From assembly GCA_014190435.1 (NCBI GenBank), contig BJGJ01000015.1:1-35568 (forward strand): 35,568 nucleotides of DNA, written 5' to 3'. The notes under the pieces were generated by a model, which saw only the letters and a list, made by a program, of their open reading frames with translations, ran no database searches and was not told the DNA's origin. The position numbers and the translations under genes are program-made. The DNA comes from Methylocystaceae bacterium. GTDB lineage: Bacteria > Pseudomonadota > Alphaproteobacteria > Rhizobiales > Beijerinckiaceae. Every line of letters begins with the position of its first letter. Positions within the stretch are counted from its first letter, which is position 1. Of the stretch, positions 27,504 through 35,448 are shown piece after piece.

Positions 27504-29126
27504 ATGAAAATTAAAACCTTCCTGATTTTATTTTTCTCGAGCCTGATTTTATTTGCTGGCGTCAATACGATGCTTGGCTTTATTTTAGAAAATGTCGAGA
27601 GAGATATTGGGCAGTCGCAAAAGAAAATGCACGAATCCTTTGAACTTGCCCAAGAGCTTGTGTTTTCCTCTCAATGGCTCACGCGTTTTTCAAGAGGTTA
27701 TGTCGCAACAAAAGATCCAACACGACTAACTTATTATCACGCTGTTGAAGATATATTAGACGGAAAAATAGAAACGCCAGATGGTTACGATCTAGGCTAT
27801 TGGGATCTTGTTGCTGGCGGCTATGCGCCTTTTGAATTAAAAGAAATTAAAAAAGGAAGCTCTATTGAAGACCGCTTTCTAAAATTAAATATTACAACTG
27901 AAGAATATAGTAAATTAAAAGAAGCGCGCAATCAAATTGATAAATCATCTATAATTGAAAAAATCGCTATGCATGCAGTTAATGGCGAATATGATGACGG
28001 CACAGGAGTCTTTGCACGAAAAGGAAAGCCAGACCGCGCAATGGCCGAGAAATTAATTTTTAACGAGGATTATAATAAGATCAATGGAGACGTCAGTCTC
28101 CTAGTTAAAGAATTCAACACCCTCGTCAAAAAACGTTTTTCATCAGATGTCACTAAGAAAGAAAACTATGCAAATAGTCTGCTGTTTATAAACCTCTATA
28201 CCACCATCGCCTTAAGCGGCATGATTTTAGTCGCCCTCCTTTTTCTTATCTTTCGACTGGCAAAGCGTGCCAATTCTTTACTCAATTCTGTTGAAAAGAT
28301 TAGTGCTGGCGACTTATCTGTTAGAACACATATTTCTGGAAATGATGAATTATCTCAACTCTCTAATTCTATTGATATGATGGCTGATAATTTAAGATCT
28401 GCATTTGTGAAATTAGAAGAAAAAATAGAATTATCGCAAAAAGCCCTAATTGAACTAGATAATGAGCGCAATCGATCTGAAAAACTTCTCCATAATATTT
28501 TACCGGCCGCCATTGCAGAACGTCTTAGAGAAGGCGAAGAAACTATTGCTGAGATCTTTCCAGAAGTAACCGTTGCTTTTTCAGATATTGTTGGCTTTAC
28601 AGAATTATCCGCAACCCTTGGACCGCATAAAACGGTTCAAATGTTGAGTGAAATCTTTGGCGAGTTAGATGAACTTGCTGAAAAACACAGCGTTGAAAAA
28701 ATTAAAACAATTGGCGATTGTTATATGGTGGTAGGCGGCGTACCCAATCGCGACAACCTCCACTGCCAACATATTGCTAATTTTGCCCTTGATGCAATGA
28801 AAGTTGTTGAAAATTTCTCGACGGATTTTCCAGTCAATGTGCGCATGCGCATGGGTATTCATACTGGAACCGTCGCCGCTGGCGTCGTCGGTAAAAAGAA
28901 ATTCTCTTATGATCTTTGGGGAGACGTTGTAAATATCGCCAGTCGATTTGAAACGACTTCTACTCCAGATCGGATTCATGTCTCAGAAGCAATCAAGGTC
29001 CGACTTGCTGATGATTTTATCTTCTTTGACGGCGGTGAGATTGATTTAAAGGGTAAGGGAATGACGCGTTCTTATTATCTTTTAGGACGCAAAGATCATA
29101 CTCCACAACTCAAAACATTAGCTTAA
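27504..29126 (+). CDS. membrane-bound class III adenylate cyclase with sensor and HAMP domain
   Basis: A 540-residue receptor-type cyclase. Helix 1 is at about 4-26, an extracytoplasmic region of about 200 residues follows, helix 2 is at about 225-250, then HAMP (about 250-302), a coiled-coil linker ending in LLHNILPAAIAERLREGE, and the catalytic domain from about 355. Metal-binding Asp361 (FSDIVGFT) and Asp405 (TIGDCYMV) are present. The base-selecting residues are Lys401 (EKIKTIGD) and Asp470 (YDLWGD), which specify ATP rather than GTP. The transition-state pair Asn477/Arg481 (NIASR) is intact, and the late lysine lies in LKGKGM. It should therefore be an active homodimeric adenylate cyclase making cAMP in response to a periplasmic or membrane signal. 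The extracytoplasmic domain matches no sensor I recognise. No cAMP receptor or phosphodiesterase is nearby. Confidence 0.93.
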   Translation: MKIKTFLILFFSSLILFAGVNTMLGFILENVERDIGQSQKKMHESFELAQELVFSSQWLTRFSRGYVATKDPTRLTYYHAVEDILDGKIETPDGYDLGYWDLVAGGYAPFELKEIKKGSSIEDRFLKLNITTEEYSKLKEARNQIDKSSIIEKIAMHAVNGEYDDGTGVFARKGKPDRAMAEKLIFNEDYNKINGDVSLLVKEFNTLVKKRFSSDVTKKENYANSLLFINLYTTIALSGMILVALLFLIFRLAKRANSLLNSVEKISAGDLSVRTHISGNDELSQLSNSIDMMADNLRSAFVKLEEKIELSQKALIELDNERNRSEKLLHNILPAAIAERLREGEETIAEIFPEVTVAFSDIVGFTELSATLGPHKTVQMLSEIFGELDELAEKHSVEKIKTIGDCYMVVGGVPNRDNLHCQHIANFALDAMKVVENFSTDFPVNVRMRMGIHTGTVAAGVVGKKKFSYDLWGDVVNIASRFETTSTPDRIHVSEAIKVRLADDFIFFDGGEIDLKGKGMTRSYYLLGRKDHTPQLKTLA

Positions 29127-29427
29127 GATAAGATCCAAACGACCTAAAACATTAACCAGAAGGCTCATTTGGTCCCATTTCCTTCAGCAAGGACAGTTAT
29201 TCTAACATTATTGATATTTTCAATAATGTTGGCTTGAGCCTAGGACGTATGATCTAAATCAAGCACCTCTCCGCGGCAAAGGAAATAAAGCTAGCTTTGC
29301 CACCTCAAAGCTGTATAGCTGATTCTTGGCGATTTGTTAATGTTAACTGGCGGCCTAAAGACTATCGTGAGTTGCGCCCTCCCGATCTTATGAGAAATCA
29401 AATACTAATATTTTATTGGAGATCCGT
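29127..29427. other. spacer after cyclase gene
   Basis: About 300 bases with no supported gene. The one clear structure is the perfect 10-bp hairpin at 29205-29231. A 70-codon frame from 29297 overlaps the next gene and has no ribosome-binding site, so I do not call it. Confidence 0.45.
29205..29231. repeat. perfect 10-bp inverted repeat (hairpin)
   Basis: AACATTATTG (29205-29214) and CAATAATGTT (29222-29231) flank a 7-base AT loop. It lies about 80 bases after the cyclase stop. There is no T tract after it on either strand, so it may be an RNA 3'-end stabiliser or a protein site rather than a standard terminator. Confidence 0.6.
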
Positions 29428-29706
29428 GTGCCGATTAAAAAGTGGCGTCTTACACAATTTAAAAAAATTGATGGAACTGTTGATTCTAACTTCGCGGACT
29501 GGAGCCTAACTAATCCACTTGATGAAACCTTCGCCCGCGTGTTCCGCGTTGCTGAGGGAAAAAACTCGGGCCTTTGGTATTGGTGTGTTAATGACCTAAC
29601 GACGTCAAAATTTGTTAAGGAAAACGCAGGTTATAGCTCCAGTCTTGCAGATGCGAAAGCTGAATGCGAGGCGAGATTAAATTTAAACCAGATCAAGACA
29701 GCTTAA
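29428..29706 (+). CDS. small hypothetical protein, 92 residues
   Basis: I do not recognise a family. The product is soluble, without signal peptide or membrane helix, rich in Trp (five, including GLWYWCVND), and ends in a predicted helix (SLADAKAECEARLNLNQ). The start is probably GTG 29428 (VPIKKWRLTQFKK) with GGAG four bases upstream; TTG 29416 is also open. Its compact pattern of aromatic strands followed by one helix resembles many small alphaproteobacterial orphan proteins. No neighbour is tightly linked, so the context gives no function. Confidence 0.5.
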   Translation: MPIKKWRLTQFKKIDGTVDSNFADWSLTNPLDETFARVFRVAEGKNSGLWYWCVNDLTTSKFVKENAGYSSSLADAKAECEARLNLNQIKTA

Positions 29707-29805
29707 AGAATATATCAAGTCCGCTACTAAAATTATCTGTAATTGATTCATTATTCATAAAATGAGTTTTTGATTACCATAATAGAGTTTACTACTAACT
29801 TCTTG

Positions 29806-30099
29806 CTAATGGGTTGAGTGTTGCTTTAATTCCCTTGGTCCAAGAAAATCCCACAGCATTCGTCTTAACACCAATAAATGATCTGCTGCATGCGTAATAG
29901 CGTGTTGATCTATCGAGCACTTGATCTTAACGACAATTAATTGGCTGATGTCCTCCCAAGACTCCTCATAATCAAGGAGATAATGCCGATAGAGCTTTGA
30001 GTGTTTTTTTGTGAAGATTTTAGGCTCGGGCAACTCTTGCGTCAGGTGTAACCCTGTGAGCGCACAACACTGATCAAGATCAACAAGCTTTTTCATCAC
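29806..30099 (-). CDS. small hypothetical protein, 97 residues
   Basis: I recognise no family. The sequence (MMKKLVDLDQCCALTGLHL...) is charged and rich in His, Leu and Lys, has no signal peptide or membrane helix, and includes SIDQHAITHAADHLLVLRRMLWDFLG, which looks like a single amphipathic helix. The start at 30099 has weak ribosome-binding support (TGAG upstream). It is convergent with the 92-residue gene and divergent from the membrane protein at 30330. It is real only if homologues exist; the coding signal is moderate. Confidence 0.4.
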   Translation of the reverse strand: MMKKLVDLDQCCALTGLHLTQELPEPKIFTKKHSKLYRHYLLDYEESWEDISQLIVVKIKCSIDQHAITHAADHLLVLRRMLWDFLGPRELKQHSTH

Positions 30100-30329
30100 G
30101 CAACTCTCAACCTGAAGTTTGAGCTTATTGTCATAGAATGAACTCCAGGAGCTAAAAATTAGCTAAAGCCAGCGCAATTCTGGACAGGGCTGGGATCAGG
30201 GCAGGACTTTCAATGGGAGCGAGATCCTAGCCATCACCCTCTCGTTAAGGATGGGCCGTCAACTCCATTACATAATTTTGATTCAAACTTGCACTTTATA
30301 ATTAGACTTCAGCCCCTAGATATCCTCAT

Positions 30330-30776
30330 ATGAGCTATCAAAAAACCTTATCCCAGAGATGGCGCACCGGCGGATTGGAAGAGACAACAGGCATGGACGC
30401 TCGTGTATTATTTTGGGCTTTTTTACGACCCTTTCTAAATGGGGTTATTGGAGTCGTTCTGTTATTAATTAATTATTTCGGACTAGGTCTTATTGCAGGA
30501 TTTTTTGGCTATGATTTACAAAAGCTATTTTCAAATATTTTGTTTTATCTTGCATTGGCCTGTGCCTGGGTCATCTTTACTTTTAAATCTTCTCTTATTG
30601 ACGGTAGTCTTAATTTATTGAGTTCTCTCTTTGCTCTTAATTTTGCCTTAGGACTTATTTTAACACCGTACCTCTCTTACCTTCTCTGGTCATCGATTGG
30701 CTGGAAGTATCTTGGCTTTTGGCTGATCTGCCTGGCTAGCTTGACGTTGAATCTATTAACAACGCCTGAAAAATAA
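30330..30776 (+). CDS. small integral membrane protein, 148 residues
   Basis: A hydrophilic N-terminus of about 28 residues (MSYQKTLSQRWRTGGLEETTGMDARV) is followed by about four hydrophobic helices (roughly 31-55, 66-85, 93-113 and 117-141). I recognise no family with confidence. No Shine-Dalgarno sequence is visible before ATG 30330. It is flanked by unlinked genes. It could be an inner-membrane accessory subunit that works with soluble partners through its basic N-terminus, but nothing in the context shows this. Confidence 0.6.
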   Translation: MSYQKTLSQRWRTGGLEETTGMDARVLFWAFLRPFLNGVIGVVLLLINYFGLGLIAGFFGYDLQKLFSNILFYLALACAWVIFTFKSSLIDGSLNLLSSLFALNFALGLILTPYLSYLLWSSIGWKYLGFWLICLASLTLNLLTTPEK

Positions 30777-30839
30777 TCTTTATCATTCTTCCTCAATTAT
30801 TAGATTTATTTCAACCGCTGTTTTAATCAATCGACACAA

Positions 30840-30986
30840 TTAAGGTTTTTTACGTCGACGGCATGCTTCAGAACAATAAAGGACAGTTTCCCAATTTTTA
30901 TCCCATTTCTTGCGCCAGTTAAAGGGCAAAGCACAAGACACACAAATTTTTTTTGGGAGATTTGCCTTTTTTTTTGTTTTTGGCAC
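30840..30986 (-). CDS. DUF2256 family zinc-ribbon-like mini-protein, 48 residues
   Basis: A GTG-started frame encodes [20 protein letters not shown] followed by [18 protein letters not shown] and [10 protein letters not shown]. The pattern CxxC...PFxWRKKWxxxWxxVxYCSxxCR is the DUF2256 signature, with four cysteines that probably bind a metal. Such proteins are about 45-55 residues, so this one is complete. Their function is unknown. In many bacteria they lie near photolyase or cryptochrome-type genes; none is present here. It lies 48 bases downstream of the SRPBCC gene on the same strand, so co-transcription is possible. Confidence 0.85.
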   Translation of the reverse strand: MPKTKKKANLPKKICVSCALPFNWRKKWDKNWETVLYCSEACRRRKKP

Positions 30987-31034
30987 GGAACACGCTCTAA
31001 TTTAGAACCAAAACTAGGCTATTCTAGTCATTGA

Positions 31035-31463
31035 TTATTTCTCTGCCGCAGATTTTAGCGAGGATAAAAAATCATGAAGATTTTTATATAGTTTTTTGTG
31101 AATTGCCGCACCAGCGATTTTGGTCAGCCAGCCCTCAGCACTTTGTGAGACTGTGACGAAAATACCATCATCTGTTTTTTTAAAATCCCAACACTGAGTT
31201 GTTTTCACTCCAACAGATCTTGAGCTCCAGACTATTCGTTTATTGATAACAACATCCTCAAGCGTTGATTTTATATTCACGCCATTTGTCCACTTGAATG
31301 GATTACCTTTAACAAAGACTCCTTCAAGCTGAGCAAAAGATATGGTCTTATTCCATTCTGGCCAGCGATTAATTTCCCTCATCAGCTTCCAGATTACCCC
31401 AATATCTGAATGAATAACATCTGAAGCTTCGATGTTAATTAAAGCTTCTTTTATTTCTGTCAT
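31035..31463 (-). CDS. SRPBCC-superfamily (START/Bet v1-like) protein
   Basis: A 142-residue soluble protein from ATG 31463 (MTEIKEALINIEASDVIHSD), with AAGGA about eight bases upstream; the frame is open further but that extension has no ribosome-binding site. The pattern ASDVIHSDIGVIWKLMREINRWPEWNKTI, a central strand-rich part (NPFKWTNGVNIKSTLEDVV, RIVWSSRSVGVKTTQCWDF) and a long C-terminal helix (HKKLYKNLHDFLSSLKSAAE) fit the polyketide cyclase/dehydrase-like SRPBCC fold. These proteins bind hydrophobic ligands in a deep cavity. The ligand cannot be predicted. The DUF2256 gene follows on the same strand. Confidence 0.82.
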   Translation of the reverse strand: MTEIKEALINIEASDVIHSDIGVIWKLMREINRWPEWNKTISFAQLEGVFVKGNPFKWTNGVNIKSTLEDVVINKRIVWSSRSVGVKTTQCWDFKKTDDGIFVTVSQSAEGWLTKIAGAAIHKKLYKNLHDFLSSLKSAAEK

Positions 31464-31611
31464 CTCATTTTTCCTTAAAAAAACATCAAGACCCAAAATA
31501 TTTAATACAAAGATAAGGCAAATCAATGCCGCTTATTCAATTTGATCTATCCTCACCTTGAATTAAGCCCATACATACTTACGTACGTTCAATCACTTCC
31601 CAATGGAACCC

Positions 31612-31644
31612 AAGGCTCGGCCGCCCCTAAGCCGAGCTTTTTTT
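31612..31644 (+). terminator. orphan Rho-independent terminator
   Basis: AAGGCTCGGC (31612-31621) pairs with GCCGAGCTTT (31631-31640) around a 9-base loop, and the run of seven Ts extends to 31644. It is correctly oriented only for a rightward transcript, yet no rightward gene lies upstream before 30776. Confidence 0.75.
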
Positions 31645-31726
31645 AAAAGAAGCCAAAGAAATAAACGCTGCTCAATGAACGCCCTATCCATGGCTCGCTC
31701 TAAGCCCGGGATTAGCCCTATAGTCA

Positions 31727-31748
31727 GCCTGTGCGCCGGCGCACAGGC
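31727..31748. repeat. 22-bp perfect palindrome
   Basis: The half site GCCTGTGCGCC at 31727-31737 is followed directly by its exact complement GGCGCACAGGC at 31738-31748, with no spacer. It lies 57 bases before the ATG of the exported peptide gene and is much richer in GC than its surroundings. A dimeric repressor site is the simplest reading. Confidence 0.8.
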
Positions 31749-31804
31749 ATGAGCCAAATAGCGAACTAGATTAGAATTCATTCGCTACGCAAGAGGAGGC
31801 TCAT

Positions 31805-31951
31805 ATGACACCCTATATAACGAAAATGATCGGAGCGCTCCTTGGGGTTGTTTTCTTTGCTGTAATTAGCGTTGCTATGGCGAACGCTTCAGAAATAAAT
31901 TATGGCTATAATCCTTGCAAAGATTATCCTGATTATTGCCTGGAAGATTAG
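31805..31951 (+). CDS. 48-residue exported peptide with two cysteines
   Basis: ATG 31805 is preceded by a strong AGAGGAGG about five bases upstream. The product starts MTPYITKMIGALLGVVFFAV and continues ISVAMANASEINYGYNPCKD, ending YPDYCLED. A basic N-terminus, a hydrophobic core and the site AMANA-SE indicate a cleavable signal peptide. The mature part is only about 19-20 residues, acidic, Tyr-rich, with one Cys pair (NPCKDYPDYC) that could form a disulfide. A strong terminator follows at 32004-32041. I know no family for it. It is a compact single-gene unit and would be missed by annotation with a length cut-off. Confidence 0.72.
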   Translation: MTPYITKMIGALLGVVFFAVISVAMANASEINYGYNPCKDYPDYCLED

Positions 31952-32003
31952 GCAGTGTTTATCGTCTATAAACTCATTTAAAGTATAAAAAATTATTAAA
32001 GAC

Positions 32004-32041
32004 CGCTTCTCTGTTTTTATTGAAACGGAGAAGTGATTTTT
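32004..32041 (+). terminator. Rho-independent terminator after the small exported peptide gene
   Basis: CTTCTCTGTTT (32006-32016) pairs with AAACGGAGAAG (32023-32033), with one G-U pair and a 6-base loop, extended by two outer pairs (32004-32005 with 32034-32035). It is followed by ATTTTT (32036-32041). It lies about 50 bases after the stop. Confidence 0.8.
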
Positions 32042-32195
32042 ATTCATAATCAAGCAATAAGATTTCGTCAGCTAAAAATATATTATTATTATAGAGCTAT
32101 ACTTTTTGGCTTATATCTGACTACTGTGGGCTCTGTAAAATCTTTATCCGGATATTTTGAGCTCTGGAGACTAAAATCAAGCTTAAAGGGCTGAT

Positions 32196-33077
32196 GTGAG
32201 CAGGTTACGCGCTGATTTTCTATTACTGCTCAATGCAATTATTTGGGGCGCAGCCTTTGTTGCCCAAAAACAGGCTAATGACTTTCTCGGACCAATTACC
32301 TTTATTGGCTTTCGCTATCTTGTATCCGCGCTCGTCATTCTACCCTTCGCAGTTTGGGAACGTAGTCAAACGACTAGAGCGCTTGAAAAAAATGATTATG
32401 CTTTTGCCTGTCTAATTGGCTTAATTTTATTTGGCGGCATGTCGCTTCAGCAAATTGGTCTTATCACTACAACAGCAACCAATGCTGGGTTTTTAACTTC
32501 GCTCTACGTTGTCATTACTCCGTTTGCAGCTTGGTTTTTCATGAGTCAAAAACCAAATGGACGGAACATCTTCGCCTGTATTGTCTCTATTATTGGTGCT
32601 TGGCTTTTGTCAACTAATGGCGCAATTAATAAAATAAATATCGGTGATCTCCAGATTTTACTATCTGATTTTGGCTGGGCGACATGGATTGTTTTTGTTT
32701 CAATCTTTATGCAACGTGTAGATCGACCATTCTTTCTAGCGTTTATCCAATATATACTTGCCACTCTATTAGGATTTACCTTTGGTCTTTCTTTTGAATC
32801 TATTAGTTTTGAAAGCGTTCAAAATTGTTTTTGGCCAATTTTTTATGCAGGCATTTTTTCAGGCGGATTAGCGACAACATTGCAGGGAATCGCGCAAAAA
32901 TATACTCCTGCCACCGATGCGGCTTTAATTGTCTCACTGGAAAATATCTTTGCCGCTCTTGCAGGCTATATTTTCCTAGCCGAGAAATTGACGCCAACTG
33001 GCATCTTAGGCTGCGTGATTATTATTACTGCTGTTTTAATCGTTGAGATTAAAGTTCTATCTAAAAACGAGACTTAA
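32196..33077 (+). CDS. EamA-family (DMT superfamily) permease
   Basis: A 293-residue inner-membrane protein with ten hydrophobic helices in two five-helix repeats. The first begins LLLLNAIIWGAAFVAQKQA and the second ILLSDFGWATWIVFVSIFMQR, as in EamA/RhaT-like metabolite exporters. The helix-4 pattern ATNAGFLTSLYVVITPFAAW and the matching ATDAALIVSLENIFAALAGYIFLAEKLTP are diagnostic. The substrate is unknown; members move amino acids, nucleosides or drugs. The start is GTG 32196 with AAAGGG five bases upstream. Its stop overlaps that of the leftward phosphatase gene by four bases. Confidence 0.9.
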   Translation: MSRLRADFLLLLNAIIWGAAFVAQKQANDFLGPITFIGFRYLVSALVILPFAVWERSQTTRALEKNDYAFACLIGLILFGGMSLQQIGLITTTATNAGFLTSLYVVITPFAAWFFMSQKPNGRNIFACIVSIIGAWLLSTNGAINKINIGDLQILLSDFGWATWIVFVSIFMQRVDRPFFLAFIQYILATLLGFTFGLSFESISFESVQNCFWPIFYAGIFSGGLATTLQGIAQKYTPATDAALIVSLENIFAALAGYIFLAEKLTPTGILGCVIIITAVLIVEIKVLSKNET

Positions 33078-33757
33078 TGGACACTAATTAAGTGAAAGGG
33101 CTTTGCCTGAGCTTGACTAAAAAATGCTGCAGTGAGTGCACCACCATAACACGCACCTGAATCTAGATTGCAGCGATTATCTTTTACTTCAGCCTGACCT
33201 GTAAAAGGCGGATTCTTGAGCGTTGGCGTATGACCATGGATAACATATTTTGGAAATAAGTCCTGAAATGAAATAAATCTTTGTCTTATCCAAAGCCGGT
33301 CACGATCGGTTTGATCACTTAGAGGCTTATCAGGATCAACTCCGGCATGAACAAATATTCTTTGCTGATCTTCATAGAAGGTTGGTAATGAGCGCATCCA
33401 ATTGATTGCCTCAAAAAATTCCTCATTAATCCCACCATATGAGGCCAGTGTTTCTACGCCGCCACTGAGACAAAAGCGATCCCAGCTCGCGCTGTTTTGC
33501 GCGGCTTCAATCATCATTTCCTCATGATTACCTTTTAGGCATATGATTTTATATGGATCAATTGATCGGATTAATTTTATAACCTCGCATGAAGCAGGAC
33601 CTCGATCTACATAATCTCCAAGAAATATGAATTTATACTCTTCGCCCTTACACTCATTATTGAGATAAATCTCAATCTCAATAAGAAGATTTTTAAGTAA
33701 AACCGCCATACCATGGATATCGCCAATCGCTATTGTAATCACCAAATTGGCTTTCAT
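33074..33757 (-). CDS. PPP-family metallophosphatase (bacterial Ser/Thr protein phosphatase-like)
   Basis: A 227-residue soluble enzyme with the full calcineurin-like signature: IGDIHGM (metal ligands), FLGDYVDRGPAS, CLKGNHEEMM, IFVHAGVDPD, and VIHGHTPTL. The length and compact GDxHG/GDYVDRG/GNHE spacing match the small PrpA/PrpB and phage lambda phosphatase group. These act on phosphoproteins or on dinucleoside polyphosphates such as Ap4A, and the two cannot be separated by sequence here. The start is ATG 33757 (MKANLVITIAIGDIHG). No kinase gene is nearby. Confidence 0.9.
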   Translation of the reverse strand: MKANLVITIAIGDIHGMAVLLKNLLIEIEIYLNNECKGEEYKFIFLGDYVDRGPASCEVIKLIRSIDPYKIICLKGNHEEMMIEAAQNSASWDRFCLSGGVETLASYGGINEEFFEAINWMRSLPTFYEDQQRIFVHAGVDPDKPLSDQTDRDRLWIRQRFISFQDLFPKYVIHGHTPTLKNPPFTGQAEVKDNRCNLDSGACYGGALTAAFFSQAQAKPFHLISVH

Positions 33758-33935
33758 AAAATTCTTAAAGATGACCAGTATAGTATAACAAAATATAAAA
33801 CATTAGCTAGAGCAGTGAAAAAAGGTTCCTTCTGGCTCCTTACACAATAATTTACTTGAAAAATATTTACTTGGGTTTAATCGAAAATAAGAACAGTGCA
33901 TAAGATAATCTAATTGAAAGAGAAGCTCCCTTTCT

Positions 33936-35294
33936 ATGAGCGACAACAAGCCCCATCTTGCTCAAGGCTCCCTAGGCGCGTTAGGTTCCTTTGTCATGGC
34001 GATTGGAGGCACAGCGCCAGCCTTTAGTATTGCGGTTGCCTCTGCGGCCATTATCGCCGAAGCGGGCGTCTTCTCTGTTGCAAGCGTCTTATATTGCGGC
34101 CTAATCATGATTGGCCTCGTCCTAGCCTTTGCAAATCTTAGTAAGTCTCATCCAAGCGCTGGGGCGTCTTATAGCTGGGTTAGTGCAATCTTTTCGCCTT
34201 TTCTCGGTTTTCTTGCTGGCTGGTGCTTGCTGCTATCTTCCATCATTTTCATGGCGGCGGCGGCCGTTCCTGCAGCTACGTCGACACTCATGCTTGTCGC
34301 GTCAGAATATGTAGAAAATACCTATATTGTTAGTCTCATAAGCGCGCTCTGGCTTAGTCTTATTACACTTGTGGTAATTAAGGGCGCTAAATTTGCTTAT
34401 CTCATCCAACTTTCTATGCTGATCGTAGAAATAATTATTATAACATCAATCATTGTTGGCGGATTTTATCTTCATCTCTACCAGCCAGCCCATCTTCTAG
34501 ACCTGAATTGGATCTTGCCCTTATCTATTTCACTTAAAACATTCTCCACCGCCACTACGCTCGCCTTATTTTTATACTGGGGCTGGGATGTTTCAATGTC
34601 TCTGGGAGAGGAAACAAAATCTGGTAAATCAGGAATAGGTGCAATTTCTTCAGTAATAAGTTTGATCTTATTTTTTACAGTTATGATGTCTGTTGTCTTA
34701 ATTGTTTTGACAGATGAAGAAATCGTAAAATCAAGCAGCAATATCCTCTTTGCTGTTGCTGAAAAAATATTTCCTGCCCCATGGAGTTATATTGCCATTC
34801 TCTGCACGCTTTTAAGCACAATTGGTACAATTGAGGCGCAAATTGTCCAGTTTAGTCGTTGTCTTTTCGCCATGTCCCGCGATAGGCTGTTACCGGTTTC
34901 CCTGGCTAAGATTCACCCCAAATGGCAAACGCCATGGATTGCAACACTCGTGATCTGGTGTCTGGGTCTATTGGTAATTTTTGCAACTTCCTTTTTGCCC
35001 TCTGTCAATGAAATCTTGAAAGCTTCTATTTCTGCAATTGGCTTGCAAATCTGTCTCTATATGAGTCTGACAGCGACAGCGAGTGTTTGGCATTATCGAA
35101 AAATGATTCAACAACGATTCTCGCTTGCGGTGATTTATGTTCTCTGGCCAGCCTTCGCGGCGCTCTGCATGATTCTTGTCGGCGTGGCGAGCTTATTTAC
35201 AACAGATATTTATGCCTCTCTTATCGGGATAAGCGCTATCCTTATGGGAATTGGCGGATATTTTATCAAAATTAATCTTCTCAATCTCGAATAA
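33936..35294 (+). CDS. APC-superfamily amino acid permease
   Basis: A 452-residue protein with about 12 hydrophobic helices. It opens with SLGALGSFVMAIGGTAPAFSIAVASAAI, the unwound helix-1 region of amino acid-polyamine-organocation transporters, and contains SHPSAGASYSWVSAIFSPFLGFLAGWC and the helix-6-to-8 region LYWGWDVSMSLGEETKSGKSGIG, typical of the family. SRCLFAMSRDRLLPVSLAKIHPKWQTPW is the usual cytoplasmic loop. It would import an amino acid or amine by proton or sodium symport, or act as an exchanger. The substrate is not readable. ATG 33936 has AAAGAGAAG upstream. It is a single gene. Confidence 0.9.
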   Translation: MSDNKPHLAQGSLGALGSFVMAIGGTAPAFSIAVASAAIIAEAGVFSVASVLYCGLIMIGLVLAFANLSKSHPSAGASYSWVSAIFSPFLGFLAGWCLLLSSIIFMAAAAVPAATSTLMLVASEYVENTYIVSLISALWLSLITLVVIKGAKFAYLIQLSMLIVEIIIITSIIVGGFYLHLYQPAHLLDLNWILPLSISLKTFSTATTLALFLYWGWDVSMSLGEETKSGKSGIGAISSVISLILFFTVMMSVVLIVLTDEEIVKSSSNILFAVAEKIFPAPWSYIAILCTLLSTIGTIEAQIVQFSRCLFAMSRDRLLPVSLAKIHPKWQTPWIATLVIWCLGLLVIFATSFLPSVNEILKASISAIGLQICLYMSLTATASVWHYRKMIQQRFSLAVIYVLWPAFAALCMILVGVASLFTTDIYASLIGISAILMGIGGYFIKINLLNLE

Positions 35295-35448
35295 ATACTG
35301 GTCCTATTGTTTTAATATCCAATTATCACGAACTTAGAGAAAAGTTTACTATCGCTATAAATTTGATATTTAACGAAAGTCTGTTTAAGTTAAATATATT
35401 AAGATAATTTATTAATACGACATATGGGTGGGTTTTTTCAACCTGGAT
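35295..35448. other. spacer before IS30-like element end
   Basis: Very AT-rich. The right end of the insertion element should lie within it, just after the transposase stop, but I cannot fix the terminal inverted repeat because the other end is outside the window. Confidence 0.4.

Larger units (their letters stand above)
31464..31804. other. non-coding stretch with terminator and palindrome
   Basis: About 340 bases between the leftward SRPBCC gene and the rightward exported peptide gene. It holds a plus-strand terminator (31612-31644) and a 22-bp perfect palindrome (31727-31748). There is a 62-codon minus-strand frame across both, which I regard as accidental. Confidence 0.5.

Noticed and set aside
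29276-29300. Imperfect inverted repeat around GGCAAG and CTTTGCC
   Set aside because: Needs a bulge and has no associated promoter or terminator features.
30330-30776. IcmT-like secretion component, because of the WRTGG...MDARVLFWAFL start
   Set aside because: The resemblance covers only a few residues and no other secretion genes are present.
31593-31781. 62-codon minus-strand frame
   Set aside because: It crosses a strong plus-strand terminator and the perfect palindrome and has no ribosome-binding site; a chance frame.
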